Both the position numbers and the translations under genes were made by a program. Positions 48,792-59,130 of a stretch of 64,000 bases of DNA are shown here, piece after piece. How positions within the stretch are numbered: the stretch's first letter is position 1; each line of letters opens with the position of its first letter. This DNA comes from Psychrobacter sp. JCM 18903 (GTDB taxonomy: Bacteria > Pseudomonadota > Gammaproteobacteria > Pseudomonadales > Moraxellaceae): contig NZ_BAWJ01000004.1 in assembly GCF_000586475.1 (NCBI RefSeq), positions 145,470-209,469 of the forward strand, in the 5' to 3' direction. Under the pieces are notes generated by a model. The model was given only the letters and a program-made list of their open reading frames with translations, made no database searches and was not told where the DNA came from.

Positions 48792-50374
48792 ATGCGCCTG
48801 TCTACTGTTGATTTACAAAAACGCCTGAACCCTGATAAGCCCAAGGGTTTGCCTATAGCGCTGACGGTATTGATTGCGTTGCTGGCAGGGGCGGTGTTTA
48901 TATTTGCACTGGCGCCTTATGGCATTTGGCCACTGGCGCTAGTGTCGCCTGCTATTTTATACGCCTTACTGATGCCTGATATGAGTGGCAAGCGTGCTTT
49001 TCTTATCGGTCAGGCTTACGGTACGGGACTTTGGTGCGTTGGTGCATTTTGGTTATACACCTCTATTCATGTCTATGGCGATACGCCAGCATGGCTTGCG
49101 CTGATTATGATTGCGCTGATGGGTCTGGGCATGGGGTTATTCCATGGCTTTTTGGCGTTGGTTTTCAACCGTATGGTCGGTCGTCAGCCGTTGTCGTTTG
49201 CGGCGCTATGGATACTCCAAGAGTGGCTGAAAACGTGGCTGTTCACTGGATTTCCGTGGTTGTTTGTCGGTTATGCCTTTACGGAGCAGTATTGGTTATC
49301 ATCATTAGCACCAGTCGCTGGCGTCTTTGCAGTGTCTTTTGTGGCGGTATTATTGGCAGCTAGTTTGGTTGAGCTATTGCGTCGCGTGGCGGATATATGA
49401 TTCCGTCGATAGCATTGTTGGTCATTAGCAGCGCGTTATGGTTGATTAATCCGCAATGGACAAAACCAAAAGGCACGCCTGATTTGTCCGTGTCCTTAAT
49501 CCAAGGTAATATTCCACAAGATTTAAAATGGCTCACCGAATATCAAATAGAAACCCTGAAAATTTATGCAACTCTGACAAGTACTGAGTGGGATCGCGAT
49601 ATCGTCTTATGGCCAGAATCCTCGATTCCTATGTTTCAAGATGAAGCGATTGGCTTTATCAGTGAAATGGTTAAAATGGCCAAAGAAACAGATACCACGT
49701 GGGTAACAGGTATTCCTTATCGAGATTTAGAAAACTTTGACCCAAAAACAGATAAATATCCGCCATTTTATAATAGCGTGGTTGCGCTAGGTAGTGATGC
49801 TGAGGGGATGTATAAAAAGCAGCGTCTGGTACCATTTGGTGAATATATCCCCTTCGAAGGCATGTTGGATATCTTGCCAAACCTTGCTGGTAGTCAAGAA
49901 ATCATGAGCTATAGTCGTGGTAGTGACAACCAATCACCGCTGCGTGTACGTGGTCATAATTTGGGCTCAGCAGTCTGTTATGAAGTGGCTTACCCTGATA
50001 CCACTCGTAAAAACGCGATTGGCACGGACTTCTTATTGACCATCTCAAACGATGCTTGGTTTGGTACGTCGGCAGGTCCATTGCAACACCTGCAAATGGT
50101 GCAGATGCGCGCGCTAGAGAATGGGCGTTGGTTTATGCGCGCGACCAATACGGGCGTGACAGCGATCATCGATCATAAAGGTCGTATCGTCGAGCGTGCA
50201 CCGCAGTTTGAGCGCACCGTATTGCGCGGTGATGTTCAGGCGCGGGTTGGTAATACACCTTTTATGAGCTTCGGTAATTATCCGATTCTCTTTATCATTA
50301 CGCTGTTACTTGTCTTGAGCTACTTTGGTAAGCGTGGGATGCCGCAACCGCGTTTGGGTAAGTCGCTAAAATAA
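48792..50374 (+). CDS. lnt: Apolipoprotein N-acyltransferase, frameshifted
   Basis: Lnt adds the third acyl chain to the N-terminal cysteine of outer-membrane lipoproteins, in the inner membrane. The N-terminal part has several TM helices (VLIALLAGAVFIFALAPYGI; LIMIALMGLGMGLFHGFLAL; LFTGFPWLFVGYAF). The frame closes at 49400 and continues from about 49397 as MIPSIALLVISSALWLI; one missing G near 49389 restores it. The nitrilase domain follows: LSVSLIQGNIPQDLKW, the catalytic Glu in LWPESSIP, the Lys in YKKQRLVPFGEY, and the Cys in GSAVCYEVAYPD. DAWFGTSAGPLQHLQM is also conserved. The restored length is about 527 residues. The gene is essential in E. coli, so the break is probably an error. 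Confidence 0.94.
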
Positions 50375-50554
50375 CTGGCTATTATTACCAGTGATAATGA
50401 ATCGCTCGAATGAGTTATGAGAATTAACCACAAAAGCGAGTGGCAAAGTTTGTTGATAATAAATCCTTTAAATACTTAAGGGTTTTAACAAATCGGTACG
50501 AATTGCGATATAATAGACCAATATTTTAAATATTTTGTGCAAGGTGGATAAGGT

Positions 50555-50991
50555 ATGTCAGAACATATTGTCGAAAACAACCCTAAGAAAGAGTTCTTAT
50601 TTGCTTTAGGCGGTGTTGCCTTATTTTTAGGTATCGTCTTACTTATTGGTATTTCTGGATTTTTGCGTCCAGCAGGCGAGCACATTACTGCTGAGAGACC
50701 GAAACGTCAGCGGCGGCTGATGAAGCAGAAGCGATTGCTGCTGAAGACACTGCGCCAGCTGAAACAGTACCTGTAGCTGCGGATGCTACAGCGACTGATA
50801 CTGCTGGAGATGCAAGCGTAACCCCAGCGACCGATACTGATAGCGCTGTGGTTACCGCAGAAGCTGGTACTGCCACTGCTTCTGGCACAGTCAGTCAAAC
50901 TGCGGTTGCAGATGCTGATCTAACGGCTGAGCAAGCAGACGGTGATTTGGAAGCGGGTGATGCCACTGATGAAGCGGTAGCCGCACAGTAA
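50555..50991 (+). CDS. One-TM protein with Ala/Thr/Asp-rich tail, frameshifted
   Basis: The N-terminus MSEHIVENNPKKEFLFALGG is followed by a single TM helix (VALFLGIVLLIGISGFL, about 20-37). The frame then breaks near 50695. Restoring one base gives a long low-complexity tail (ETSAADEAEAIAAEDTAPAE, then VPVAADATATDTAGDASV and similar), ending DATDEAVAAQ at 50991. The restored length is about 145 residues. Composition resembles the acidic lipoprotein at 18926. No domain is recognised; it may span the periplasm with a flexible tail. The start has a GTGGATAAGG-type ribosome binding site. Confidence 0.7.
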
Positions 50992-51040
50992 TATACGTAA
51001 GTCGATGCTATACTTTTAAAGCATGGCTCGACAAACCGCT

Positions 51041-51103
51041 TTGCTTAAAGTCCAAGTATTTTCGCTTAAAGCCTAAGTGTTTTTGCTTAAAACCTAAGTA
51101 TTA
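51041..51103 (+). repeat. Three 21-nt imperfect tandem repeats
   Basis: The unit TTGCTTAAAGYCYAAGTATT occurs three times in a row (about 51041-51061, 51062-51082 and 51083-51103), with one to four differences between copies. It lies in the 3' untranslated region of the one-TM protein gene before its terminator. Confidence 0.65.
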
Positions 51104-51168
51104 TGGCAATATTATTGTAATACCATAAGCACAACAGCATCGTCATCACTGCCATTGATGCTAAAAAT

Positions 51169-51205
51169 AAAAGCCCGCTTTCAGCCAATGATAGCGGGCT
51201 TTTTT
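51169..51205 (+). terminator. Rho-independent terminator
   Basis: AAAAGCCCGCT (51169-51179) mirrors AGCGGGCTTTT (51193-51203) with T-run, around a 13-base loop. It ends the transcript of the one-TM protein gene. Confidence 0.82.
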
Positions 51206-51345
51206 GTGGGTATTTGTGTAATTATTGACCAATTATTTCTTTACTTGATTATATCCAAGTGAAACAATGATGCGCCTATATGACCGCTTGTCGGGATAAT
51301 TATATATTTGGTCGTTAATACAGTGGTCTTTAAAGGAATAAAGTT

Positions 51346-52907
51346 ATGAGTACAGAATCAAAGTCAGAGGTTAGTGCTGCTGAATTGGCAGCACTAGATA
51401 ATGGATTTATGGGGCACCCTAAGCCGCTACGTCCATTGTTTTTCACAGAAATGTGGGAGCGATTCTCTTATTATAGTATCCGTCCACTATTAGTATTATT
51501 TATGGTAGCGACCGTCGGTAGTGGCGGTTTTGGTTTCGATGAAGTTACAGCTTCTGCTATCTATGGTATTTTTGCTGGTTCGTTATATTTAGCGGCAGTA
51601 CCGGGTGGCTGGTTGGCTGATAATTGGCTCGGTCAAGAGCGTGCACTCTGGTGGGGTAGTATTATTATCGCCCTTGGTCATTTGTGTATCGCACTATCGG
51701 CTATGCTTGGGATGACGCTGTTTTTTGTGGGTTTGATGTGTATCGTTCTCGGTTCAGGCTTATTTAAAACCTGTATCTCCGTGATGGTCGGAACGTTGTA
51801 CCCCAAAGGCGATGCACGCCGTGATAGTGGTTTTACTCTATTTTATATGGGTATCAATATTGGTGCGCTACTGGCTGCCCTTATCGTTGGCGTATTTAAA
51901 GAAAAAGGTATGTGGCATGTAGGCTTTGGTGTCGGTGGTCTTGGCATGTTAGCTTCACTATTGATTTATCGTTTTTCAGCTAAAAAAACCTTAAATCGTT
52001 ATGCTCGTGCCAAAAACATTACGCCTGAATGGGAACAAACGACTGGACGTTTCAAAAATGTAGGTCGCTGGGTTGGCGGGTTTCTCGCGCTACTTGCTGC
52101 CATTACTGTCTTAGTGTCGACTGGTATTATGCCATTTAACCCTGAAATGGTTGCTCAGTATATGACTTACCTCATTGCCGCAGTCGTCATATTATACTTT
52201 GCTGTCATGTTTATTTCACCGCGATTGGACAAAACTGACAAGCTGCGTTTGTTAATTTGTTTTATCTTAATCATCGGCTCGACGCTATTTTGGTCAAGCT
52301 TTGAGCAGCAGCCAACGTCTTTTAACTTGTTCGCTGATCGCTATACAGACCTGAATGTTTTAGGCTTTGAAGTGCCTAGTATTTGGTTCCAATCGCTTAA
52401 TCCCTTATTTATTTTAATATTAGCACCGATCATCAGCATTGTCTGGGTCAAGCTTGCCAATCGAGGCCTTGAGCCAAATAGTATGGTGAAGTTTGCGCTT
52501 GGTATGTTGTTTGCCGCTGCAGGCTTTGCTTTGATGATATTTGCCTCAAAAAGCATTTTGACTAGTGACGGTGGATTGGCTTCACCTTTATGGTTGGTGG
52601 GTAGTTTATTATTGCTGACCTTGGTGAGTTGGCGCTCAGTCCTGTTGGTCTGTCTGCAATGACTAAGCTTGCGCCAAAAGGCATGCAAGGTCAGATGATG
52701 GGGCTTTTCTTTGCTTCTCTCGCTTTAGGTAATTTGGTTGCTGCGTTCTTTGGTGGTCAAGTATCAGCGGATAAGATCGAAGGGTTGCCGGGCTTATTTA
52801 CGATGATGACGATCTTTTTGGTGGTCACAGCCGTTGTCTTATTGGCATTAGCCAAACCGATCAATAATATGCTGCAAAAAAGCGAGCGTGCAGATAAGCT
52901 GAGCTAA
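51346..52907 (+). CDS. POT-family proton-dependent oligopeptide transporter, frameshifted
   Basis: A proton-coupled di/tripeptide symporter of the major facilitator type in the inner membrane. The N-terminal signature is HPKPLRPLFFTEMWERFSYY (about 24-43, containing the ExxERFxYY proton/peptide motif), then GGWLADNWLGQERAL and FYMGINIGALLAALIVG (PTR2 signature region). Frame is lost near 52623 (a G missing in CTTGGTGAG); restoring it gives LGELALSPVGLSAMTKLAPK, a conserved stretch with Glu. About 12-14 TM helices are visible. The restored length is about 520 residues. It has its own leader and terminator (52973-53002). Confidence 0.9.
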
Positions 52908-53304
52908 TTCAGACACACGGTTAACGTGATTTAGTATCAATAGCAATACCAGCAAAAATGTTAGATGGCGAGACGTGTTACCATGATTGGTAGCACGTTT
53001 TATGGTGACACTTAGTAAGTTATTGCCCCCACGCTATTGAAAGTCCGCTTTCCGCCCAAACATCTAATAATGCTCTGCTGTAATGCTCCTAAAAATAATT
53101 AGCCTTATCTATCTGGTCATTGATAATATTTTAATTTTTAAGACATTGAGCGTCTTACGCAGGTTTAGGTGGTGAGCATTCAGTGAATGATCAATAGCAA
53201 ACGCCTAAAACAGTTTACTCGCTCAAATAAGACGACTATCCATAGTCGCCTCACAATATGATTTTTCCAAATCTTATTTTTTAAAATCAATAAGGACACC
53301 TTTT
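52908..53304. other. Intergenic region between POT transporter and aminopeptidase P genes
   Basis: About 400 bases with the hairpin at 52973-53002, an AT-rich middle and a short dyad at 53233-53248 about 55 bp before the aminopeptidase start. No gene is seen. Confidence 0.4.
52973..53002 (+). terminator. Terminator-like hairpin after the POT transporter gene
   Basis: ACGTGTTACCA (52973-52983) pairs with TGGTAGCACGT (52988-52998), with one G-U pair and a four-base loop, then TTTTA. A second perfect 7-bp dyad (CGACTAT / ATAGTCG) lies at 53233-53248 upstream of the next gene. Confidence 0.6.
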
Positions 53305-55122
53305 ATGAATAAACAAAGCATCCACGATCGTATCGACAGCCTACGTCAGGCGTTGGTAGCACAAGATCTGACCGCGATTATCGTACCGTCTGCTGATCCG
53401 CATTTATCTGAGTATTTGCCAGAATATTGGCAAGCGCGCTTATGGTTATCAGGATTCACAGGCTCAGTCGGTACGCTCGTTGTTACCGCTGATTTTGCTG
53501 GATTATGGACGGACAGCCGCTATTGGGTACATGCCGCTGACCAATTAGAAGGTACTGGTATTAGCTTAGAGAAGCTTGCACCGGGTCAGCCAAATCATAT
53601 TGATTGGCTCGCCGAGCACTTGGCTGAGGGTGATAGCGTGGCAGTCGACGGCAATGTATTGTCTATCTCTGAGCAGGATAGATTGTTAAATGCCTTTGAT
53701 GCCAATGATATTACCTTAATCACTGAGCGTGACGTATTGACAGAAATATGGAGCGATCGTCCAGCGCTACCAACCGCCAGTCTATATCAACACGATGCGC
53801 AGTTTGTCGCGCAGTCTGCTACCTCAAAACTTGCCGCTGTACGCGCAGGTATGGCTGAGGCAGGCGCAACCCATCACTTGCTTTCAAGCTTAGACGATAT
53901 TGCTTGGTTGACCAATTTACGCGGCGCTGATGTTGATTATAACCCTGTGTTTTTGGCACATATGCTCATTAGCGAACATGACGCGACATTGTTTATTGAT
54001 AATAATAAAGTCAGTAGCGAGATAGCACAAATCTTAAAAGACAGCGGTATCACCCTTGCTGATTATGATGCTGTGCAAGATGCATTGGGCACATTGACTG
54101 CTGATGACTTATTGCTATTAGATCCAAGTAAAGTGGCAGTGGGTACGTTATCTAAAATGGGCGATGGCATAGGTTTTATTGAGCAAATGGCGCCAAGTAC
54201 TTTGCTAAAATCGGTTAAATCTGACGCTGATATCGACCATGTGCGTGAAGCCATGCGTCAAGATGGCGCGGCATTAAGTGAGTTTTTTGCCACATTTGAG
54301 CAGCGTTTAGCAGACGGTGAGCGTTTAAGCGAGCTGGACGTTGATAGTATGCTCATCGAAGTGCGCAGTCAGCAGCCACATTATGTATCGCCAAGTTTCC
54401 CGACTATCGCAGGCTTTAATGAAAATGGTGCGCTGCCACATTATCGCGCAACACCAGAAAAATTTAGCTACCTAGATGTGGCCGAGGGCGAAGGCGGATT
54501 GTTACTGATTGACTCAGGCGCTCAGTATCAAAACGGCACCACAGACATCACTCGTGTGGTCGGTATTGGACAGGTAAGCAGCGAACACAAACGTGACTTT
54601 ACCACCGTACTCAAAGCCCATATTGCCTTAGCAAAAGCACATTTCCCCGATGGTATCGCTTCACCACTCATCGATGCGATATGCCGTGCACCATTATGGC
54701 AGGCACAGATGGATTATGGTCACGGTACTGGTCATGGCGTTGGTTATTTCTTGAACGTCCATGAAGGCCCACAAGTGATTGCTTATAGTGCCAGCATGCC
54801 GAAAGAGCGCGCTATGAAAGAGGGCATGATCTCAAGTAATGAGCCTGGTCTATACCGTGAAGGAAAATACGGTATTCGTATTGAGAACCTGATGGTTAAT
54901 AAACGTGTTGCCCAACCAGTAGAGACGGAATTTGGCGATTTTCTTAATTTTGAGACCGTCACTTATTGCCCAATTGATACTCGTTTAATTGAGTCGTCAT
55001 TATTAACTCAAGTAGAGATTGACTGGCTTAACGACTATCATAGCCAAGTCTATGCAGAGCTAAAAGACCGCGTTGAAGGTGCGGCACTTGAATGGCTGAC
55101 TGAGCGTACTAAGGCTATCTAA
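53305..55122 (+). CDS. Aminopeptidase P family (Xaa-Pro aminopeptidase, M24B)
   Basis: The enzyme removes N-terminal residues followed by proline. The 605-residue protein has three parts like eukaryotic APP1 rather than the shorter E. coli PepP (441). It has two creatinase-N-like domains (about 10-300), then the pita-bread domain. Metal ligands are Asp403 and Asp414 (LLLIDSGAQYQNGTTDITR), His in GHGTGHGVGYFLNVHEG (about 472-488), Glu in SSNEPGLYREG (about 513) and Glu in YGIRIENLM (about 527). There is no signal peptide, so it is cytosolic. The frame is intact. A GC-rich terminator follows. Confidence 0.92.
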   Translation: MNKQSIHDRIDSLRQALVAQDLTAIIVPSADPHLSEYLPEYWQARLWLSGFTGSVGTLVVTADFAGLWTDSRYWVHAADQLEGTGISLEKLAPGQPNHIDWLAEHLAEGDSVAVDGNVLSISEQDRLLNAFDANDITLITERDVLTEIWSDRPALPTASLYQHDAQFVAQSATSKLAAVRAGMAEAGATHHLLSSLDDIAWLTNLRGADVDYNPVFLAHMLISEHDATLFIDNNKVSSEIAQILKDSGITLADYDAVQDALGTLTADDLLLLDPSKVAVGTLSKMGDGIGFIEQMAPSTLLKSVKSDADIDHVREAMRQDGAALSEFFATFEQRLADGERLSELDVDSMLIEVRSQQPHYVSPSFPTIAGFNENGALPHYRATPEKFSYLDVAEGEGGLLLIDSGAQYQNGTTDITRVVGIGQVSSEHKRDFTTVLKAHIALAKAHFPDGIASPLIDAICRAPLWQAQMDYGHGTGHGVGYFLNVHEGPQVIAYSASMPKERAMKEGMISSNEPGLYREGKYGIRIENLMVNKRVAQPVETEFGDFLNFETVTYCPIDTRLIESSLLTQVEIDWLNDYHSQVYAELKDRVEGAALEWLTERTKAI

Positions 55123-55153
55123 AGGAAACGCTCATATCGACGAATCTAAAATG

Positions 55154-55186
55154 AAAAAACCCCCGTAAAGTTTACGGGGGTTTTTT
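55154..55186. terminator. Strong bidirectional terminator
   Basis: AAAAAACCCCCGTAAA (55154-55169) mirrors TTTACGGGGGTTTTTT (55171-55186), a near-perfect 16-bp dyad. It separates the aminopeptidase gene from the facing coiled-coil protein gene and can serve both. Confidence 0.92.
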
Positions 55187-55246
55187 AGTACTAGGAATTT
55201 GTTACTAAGGATTTATTGCTAAAAGGTGATGCGTAGGACGCAGCGT

Positions 55247-56083
55247 TTAGCTTTTTTTAGACTCTTTGTCAGTTCCTACTTCATCTTCGCTTAGATTTTG
55301 AGTCACTTCAGCACGTAACCAAGATTTTAAATTCTCAGACATCAGCATCATTTGCTCACTGAGATAGTCATCAATTTGCATTTCCAACTCACGGATCATC
55401 TCTTGATGTGTAGTACTCAGTTTTGCATCTTTCAGTGCCAGTTTGATGGCGGCGCTGGCTTTGTCATTGACCGCTTTTATGCTGTGGTCGTCATTGATAT
55501 GCTTGTCATTAGCGACATTAGCATGTTCACTGATGGTTTTGTTCTCAGAACTAGATTGCGTCGCAGCCGATTTTTCAACATCTTGGTTTTTTTCAACCGT
55601 GTTATCAATGCTGAGCGATTCTGAATCACTCGCATCATTGGTGTTCATAGCGGTCGTTTTATCAGCAAGATTATTCTTCTCAGCGGCTATTTGCTCAGTT
55701 TTCTGTTGTTCTTTTTGCGCGGTATCTGCTACTTCTTTTAATCTAGCACTTTCTTTTAATCTGGCATCCTCTGCCGCTTTTACTTTTTGTTGTTGTTCTT
55801 CTTCTCGCTGTTGTTTTTCAGCAGTCGCTTGCTCTTCGGCCTTTTTGTCAGTAATGACTTTAGCGATGGCTTGCTCCGCTTCATGGTTTTCGTAGAGCTC
55901 ATCGATGTGGGTATCCAAATCATGAGTATTAAAGACAAAGCTTTCAAATGGGGTATCGTTTTGCAATAAGGTGGTGATGTCTTTTAGCTCTTGGGTAATT
56001 GCTGCGCGAATAGGCTCAGGCGCACACGTCCAGCGCTGGTAAAACTGATGGGAAAATGAGTAGCTTGACATGGTATCGTCCAT
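55247..56083 (-). CDS. Hypothetical coiled-coil protein
   Basis: I do not recognise the family. The 278-residue protein starts MDDTMSSYSFSHQFYQRWTC, with GGAA five bases before the ATG. Residues about 1-65 look globular. About 70-140 is a charged coiled coil rich in Glu/Gln/Lys/Ala (EEEQQQKVKAAEDARLKESA; the phrase ARLKE occurs twice). About 140-205 is a Ser/Asn/Asp-rich disordered linker. About 205-270 is a second helical region (KLALKDAKLSTTHQEMIREL, YLSEQMMLMSENLKSWLRAE). No signal peptide or TM helix is seen. It follows fabF on the same strand by about 115 bp. From memory, related proteins occur in Psychrobacter. Confidence 0.65.
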   Translation of the reverse strand: MDDTMSSYSFSHQFYQRWTCAPEPIRAAITQELKDITTLLQNDTPFESFVFNTHDLDTHIDELYENHEAEQAIAKVITDKKAEEQATAEKQQREEEQQQKVKAAEDARLKESARLKEVADTAQKEQQKTEQIAAEKNNLADKTTAMNTNDASDSESLSIDNTVEKNQDVEKSAATQSSSENKTISEHANVANDKHINDDHSIKAVNDKASAAIKLALKDAKLSTTHQEMIRELEMQIDDYLSEQMMLMSENLKSWLRAEVTQNLSEDEVGTDKESKKS

Positions 56084-56198
56084 AAATGTTCCAAAAATTA
56101 CCCCTTATCATACGCAAATACGATAAGGGGCTGCAAGTGGACAAACGTAGCAAATCTGACACCAAGGTTACAACGACCGATATGGTGAGTGTTATACC

Positions 56199-57576
56199 TT
56201 AATGATTCACGGGCCAGCGCGCAAATACTAACGAGCCATTGGTACCACCAAAGCAAAGCTATTGGATACGGCATAGTGTAGGTTTTCAACTTTACGCGAT
56301 TGGTTGGCGACATAGTCGAGGTTACAGTTGTCTTCCACATTGTCCAAATTAATGGTGGGTGGCACATGCTGATGCTGTAGGCAAGGACGGTGAATATGGC
56401 TTCAACAGCACCCGCGGCACCAAGCAAATGACCCGTCATCGATTTGGTTGAGCTGACCAAAATGCGGTCTTTAACTGGGGCAAAAACGGTTTCAATAGCA
56501 ATAGATTCAGCGACATCACCCGCAGGGGTGCTGGTGCCATGAGCATTGACATAACCAATACTCGATGGCTCAATGCCAGCATCATTTAGGGCATTACGCA
56601 TCGCTCGTGCCGCACCGCTGCCATCTTCAGGCGGTGCTGTGATGTGGCTGGCATCATCACTCATCCCAAAGCCGACCAGTTCAGCGAGTATGGTTGCACC
56701 ACGTGCTTTGGCGTGAGCGAGGCTTTCTAGTACCACCATACCCGCGCCATCACCGAGCACAAAACCATCACGGTCTTTGTCAAAGGGACGCGAGGCTTTG
56801 GTTGGCTCGTCATTGCGAGTTGAGAGGGCATGCATGGCACCAAAACCTGATATGCCAAGTGGGCTTGATCCTTTTTCACTACCACCTGCTAGCATGACAT
56901 CGGCATCACCATAAGCAATCAAACGTGCAGCGAGACCCATCGCATGGGTAGCGGTGGTACAAGCCGTCGATGTCGCAAGGTTGGGACCTTTTAAGGTATG
57001 TTTAATCGCCACTAAGCCTGCTGCCATATTTACAATAGAGCCAGGAATGATAAAGGGCGAAACTTTCAAAGCGCCTTTTTCTCGTAGCGTATCACGACTG
57101 TTTTCAATGGTTTGGATACCACCAATACCTGAGCCTAAAATAATGCCGAATCGCTCTTGATTAACCCCTTGTACAGGTGCATCAGCAGCACTTACTTCAT
57201 CGATAAAACCAGCATTCTGTAATGCCATACTAGAGGCGGCAATACCATAATGAATAAATTCATCATAGCGTCGCGCGTCTTTGGCATTCATATATTGCTT
57301 GGCATCGAAATCTTTGACCACACCAGCAATTTGAGCGCGATAGCCAGTAGCATCAAAATGTGTAATTGGCGCGATGCCGCTATCACCATTGAGCAGCTTA
57401 GTCCATGAGCTATCGACGTCGAGTCCCAAAGGTGTCAATGCACCCATACCCGTAATTACGACGCGCAAGTCATCGCTACGCTCATAGTGCGGTGGTTTCT
57501 GACGCGGTTGATGCTCTGCTGTTGCGCTAGCATCATTGGTAGCTTGATCAGTAAGTGAACTGCTGTGTTGGCTCAT
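56199..57576 (-). CDS. fabF: Beta-ketoacyl-ACP synthase II, two frameshifts near the C-terminus
   Basis: FabF extends acyl-ACP chains in fatty acid synthesis, notably palmitoleoyl to vaccenoyl. After a polar N-terminal extension of about 40 residues, VVITGMGALTPLG is the thiolase-fold start. The catalytic Cys is in TACTTATHAMG, the His residues are in NAHGTSTPAGD and STKSMTGHLLGAAGAVEA. The frame is lost near 56379 and 56249; adding one T at each gives LQHQHVPPTINLDNVEDNCN and SFAFGGTNGSLVFARW, ending PVNH at 56199. Without correction the C-terminus reads as an unrelated tail to 56098. The restored length is about 459 residues. It is monocistronic, unlike E. coli acpP-fabF. Confidence 0.93.
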
Positions 57577-57672
57577 GCGATATATCCTATACTTACGAGT
57601 CCTAAGAGGAGGGTATTTCAGAATTCATTATAAAACACATAAGTGCACGTGTGTAAACTAAAATTTGACCAG

Positions 57673-59011
57673 TCAGGCGAAACAAACCTGACCCAAAACC
57701 ACGCCTTTACTGGCGCCAGTGACCGCTGGTAAGTTACCAGTTTCGCCCATCAGGGTTTGCCGTGCGAGCCATGCAAAGGCGACGGCTTCGACCCACGCTG
57801 GATTCAGCCCTAAGCTTGCGGTGGTCTCTACCGTGCAATGGGGCAGATGCGCTTGCAAGCGAGTCATTAAATAATCGTTTAATGCACCGCCACCGCAGAC
57901 GTAAACCGAGCTATTTTCATGAGCATTAATAAACATATTAATTTGCATACTGGCACTCATCGCTGTCAGCTCAGTAAGCGTCGCCTGCACATCCGCTGAC
58001 GAATAGCGAATATGCAGATGCCTGATCGAACTTTTGCAGCTCATCCTGTAGCCATACTAAGTTAAAATCTTCACGCCCCGTGCTTTTCGGATACGTTCGC
58101 GCAAAAAACGGATGTTCTATTAGCTGATTAAGTAGCGGCTCAACCACTTGTCCAGACTGTGCCCATGCGCCGCCAGCATCATAATCTTTATACGTATGCA
58201 ACGCTGTCCACGCATCCAACAATAAATTGGCAGGACCGGTATCATAACCAATCACAGGACTATCGCTTGCTGGCAAGACTGTGATATTGGCAATACCGCC
58301 TAAATTTAATAACACGCACGTGCTATCAGGCGTGGCAAATAACGCTTGATGAAAAGCTGGAACCAAAGGCGCTCCTTGTCCACCAACCGCCATATCGCGG
58401 CGGCGAAAATCGCTGACGACGCTAATGCCAGTACGCTCAGCAATGATATTGGCATCGAGCAATTGCAAGCTAAAGCCCAATTGCGGACGATGGCGTACCG
58501 TTTGACCGTGACAGCCAATCGCCAACACCGACTCTACATCAGTATTCGATTGCTGCAATAAATTATTGACCGCCTCGCTGGCAAATTCAGCATATTCTTT
58601 ACTTGCCCAACCGAACCAGTCTAATTCGCTGTTTGGCTCACCCTCTGCAGGTACTAATTCTTGAACACCATTAGGCTGGCATAAAGCCAATAACACTTTA
58701 CGCAAACGCGGCGGAAACTCTTGGCTATGAGTTGCTAACAGTCGCATCGGTTGCTGGGTATCTGTTTCAGCACTACTATCACTACTAAACTGACAAAGAA
58801 CCGCATCCATACCATCTAAGCTGGTGCCGGACATCATACCGATATATAAGCCATCATCGAAGTTTTCAAACACCGTTTGCTCGAGTGCGTCGGTCAAAGT
58901 GGCATAATTTAAATCATCAATATTATCTAGACGACTATCTAAGCTCATCTCTAAACCTAAATCTGTGTCAGGAGTATTCTGAATATCGTCAATCGATACG
59001 GGCTTGGTCAT
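57673..59011 (-). CDS. anmK: Anhydro-N-acetylmuramic acid kinase, frameshifted
   Basis: AnmK phosphorylates 1,6-anhydroMurNAc to MurNAc-6-phosphate in peptidoglycan recycling. The first about 50 residues (TKPVSIDDIQNTPD onward) are an acidic extension not usual in the family. The core begins YIGMMSGTSLDGMDAVL (ATP-binding), then GCHGQTVRHRP, VSDFRRRDMAVGGQGAPLVP and NLGGIANITVL with GYDTGPANLLLDAW. The frame shifts near 58021, consistent with one extra G: FDQHLHIRYSSADVQATLTE is restored. The end carries VYVCGGGALNDYLM and the GLNPAWVEAVAFAWLARQTL motif. The restored length is about 446 residues. It is divergent from tyrS, a neighbourhood conserved in several gammaproteobacteria. Confidence 0.92.
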
Positions 59012-59130
59012 GGCAATTTACCTTAAAAAACGCTAGTATATCTCTCAAATTCTAACATCTTTTACTGGCTACGAAACTCTAAATAGCCCAAACGCGTTAC
59101 CCTTTTAATAAAGACAATAAAGAGAGCATC

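Larger units (their letters stand above)
50992..51345. other. Intergenic region upstream of the POT transporter gene
   Basis: About 350 bases. It holds three 21-nt imperfect tandem repeats (51041-51103), a strong terminator (51169-51205) and then an AT-rich promoter region for the transporter gene. Confidence 0.5.
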
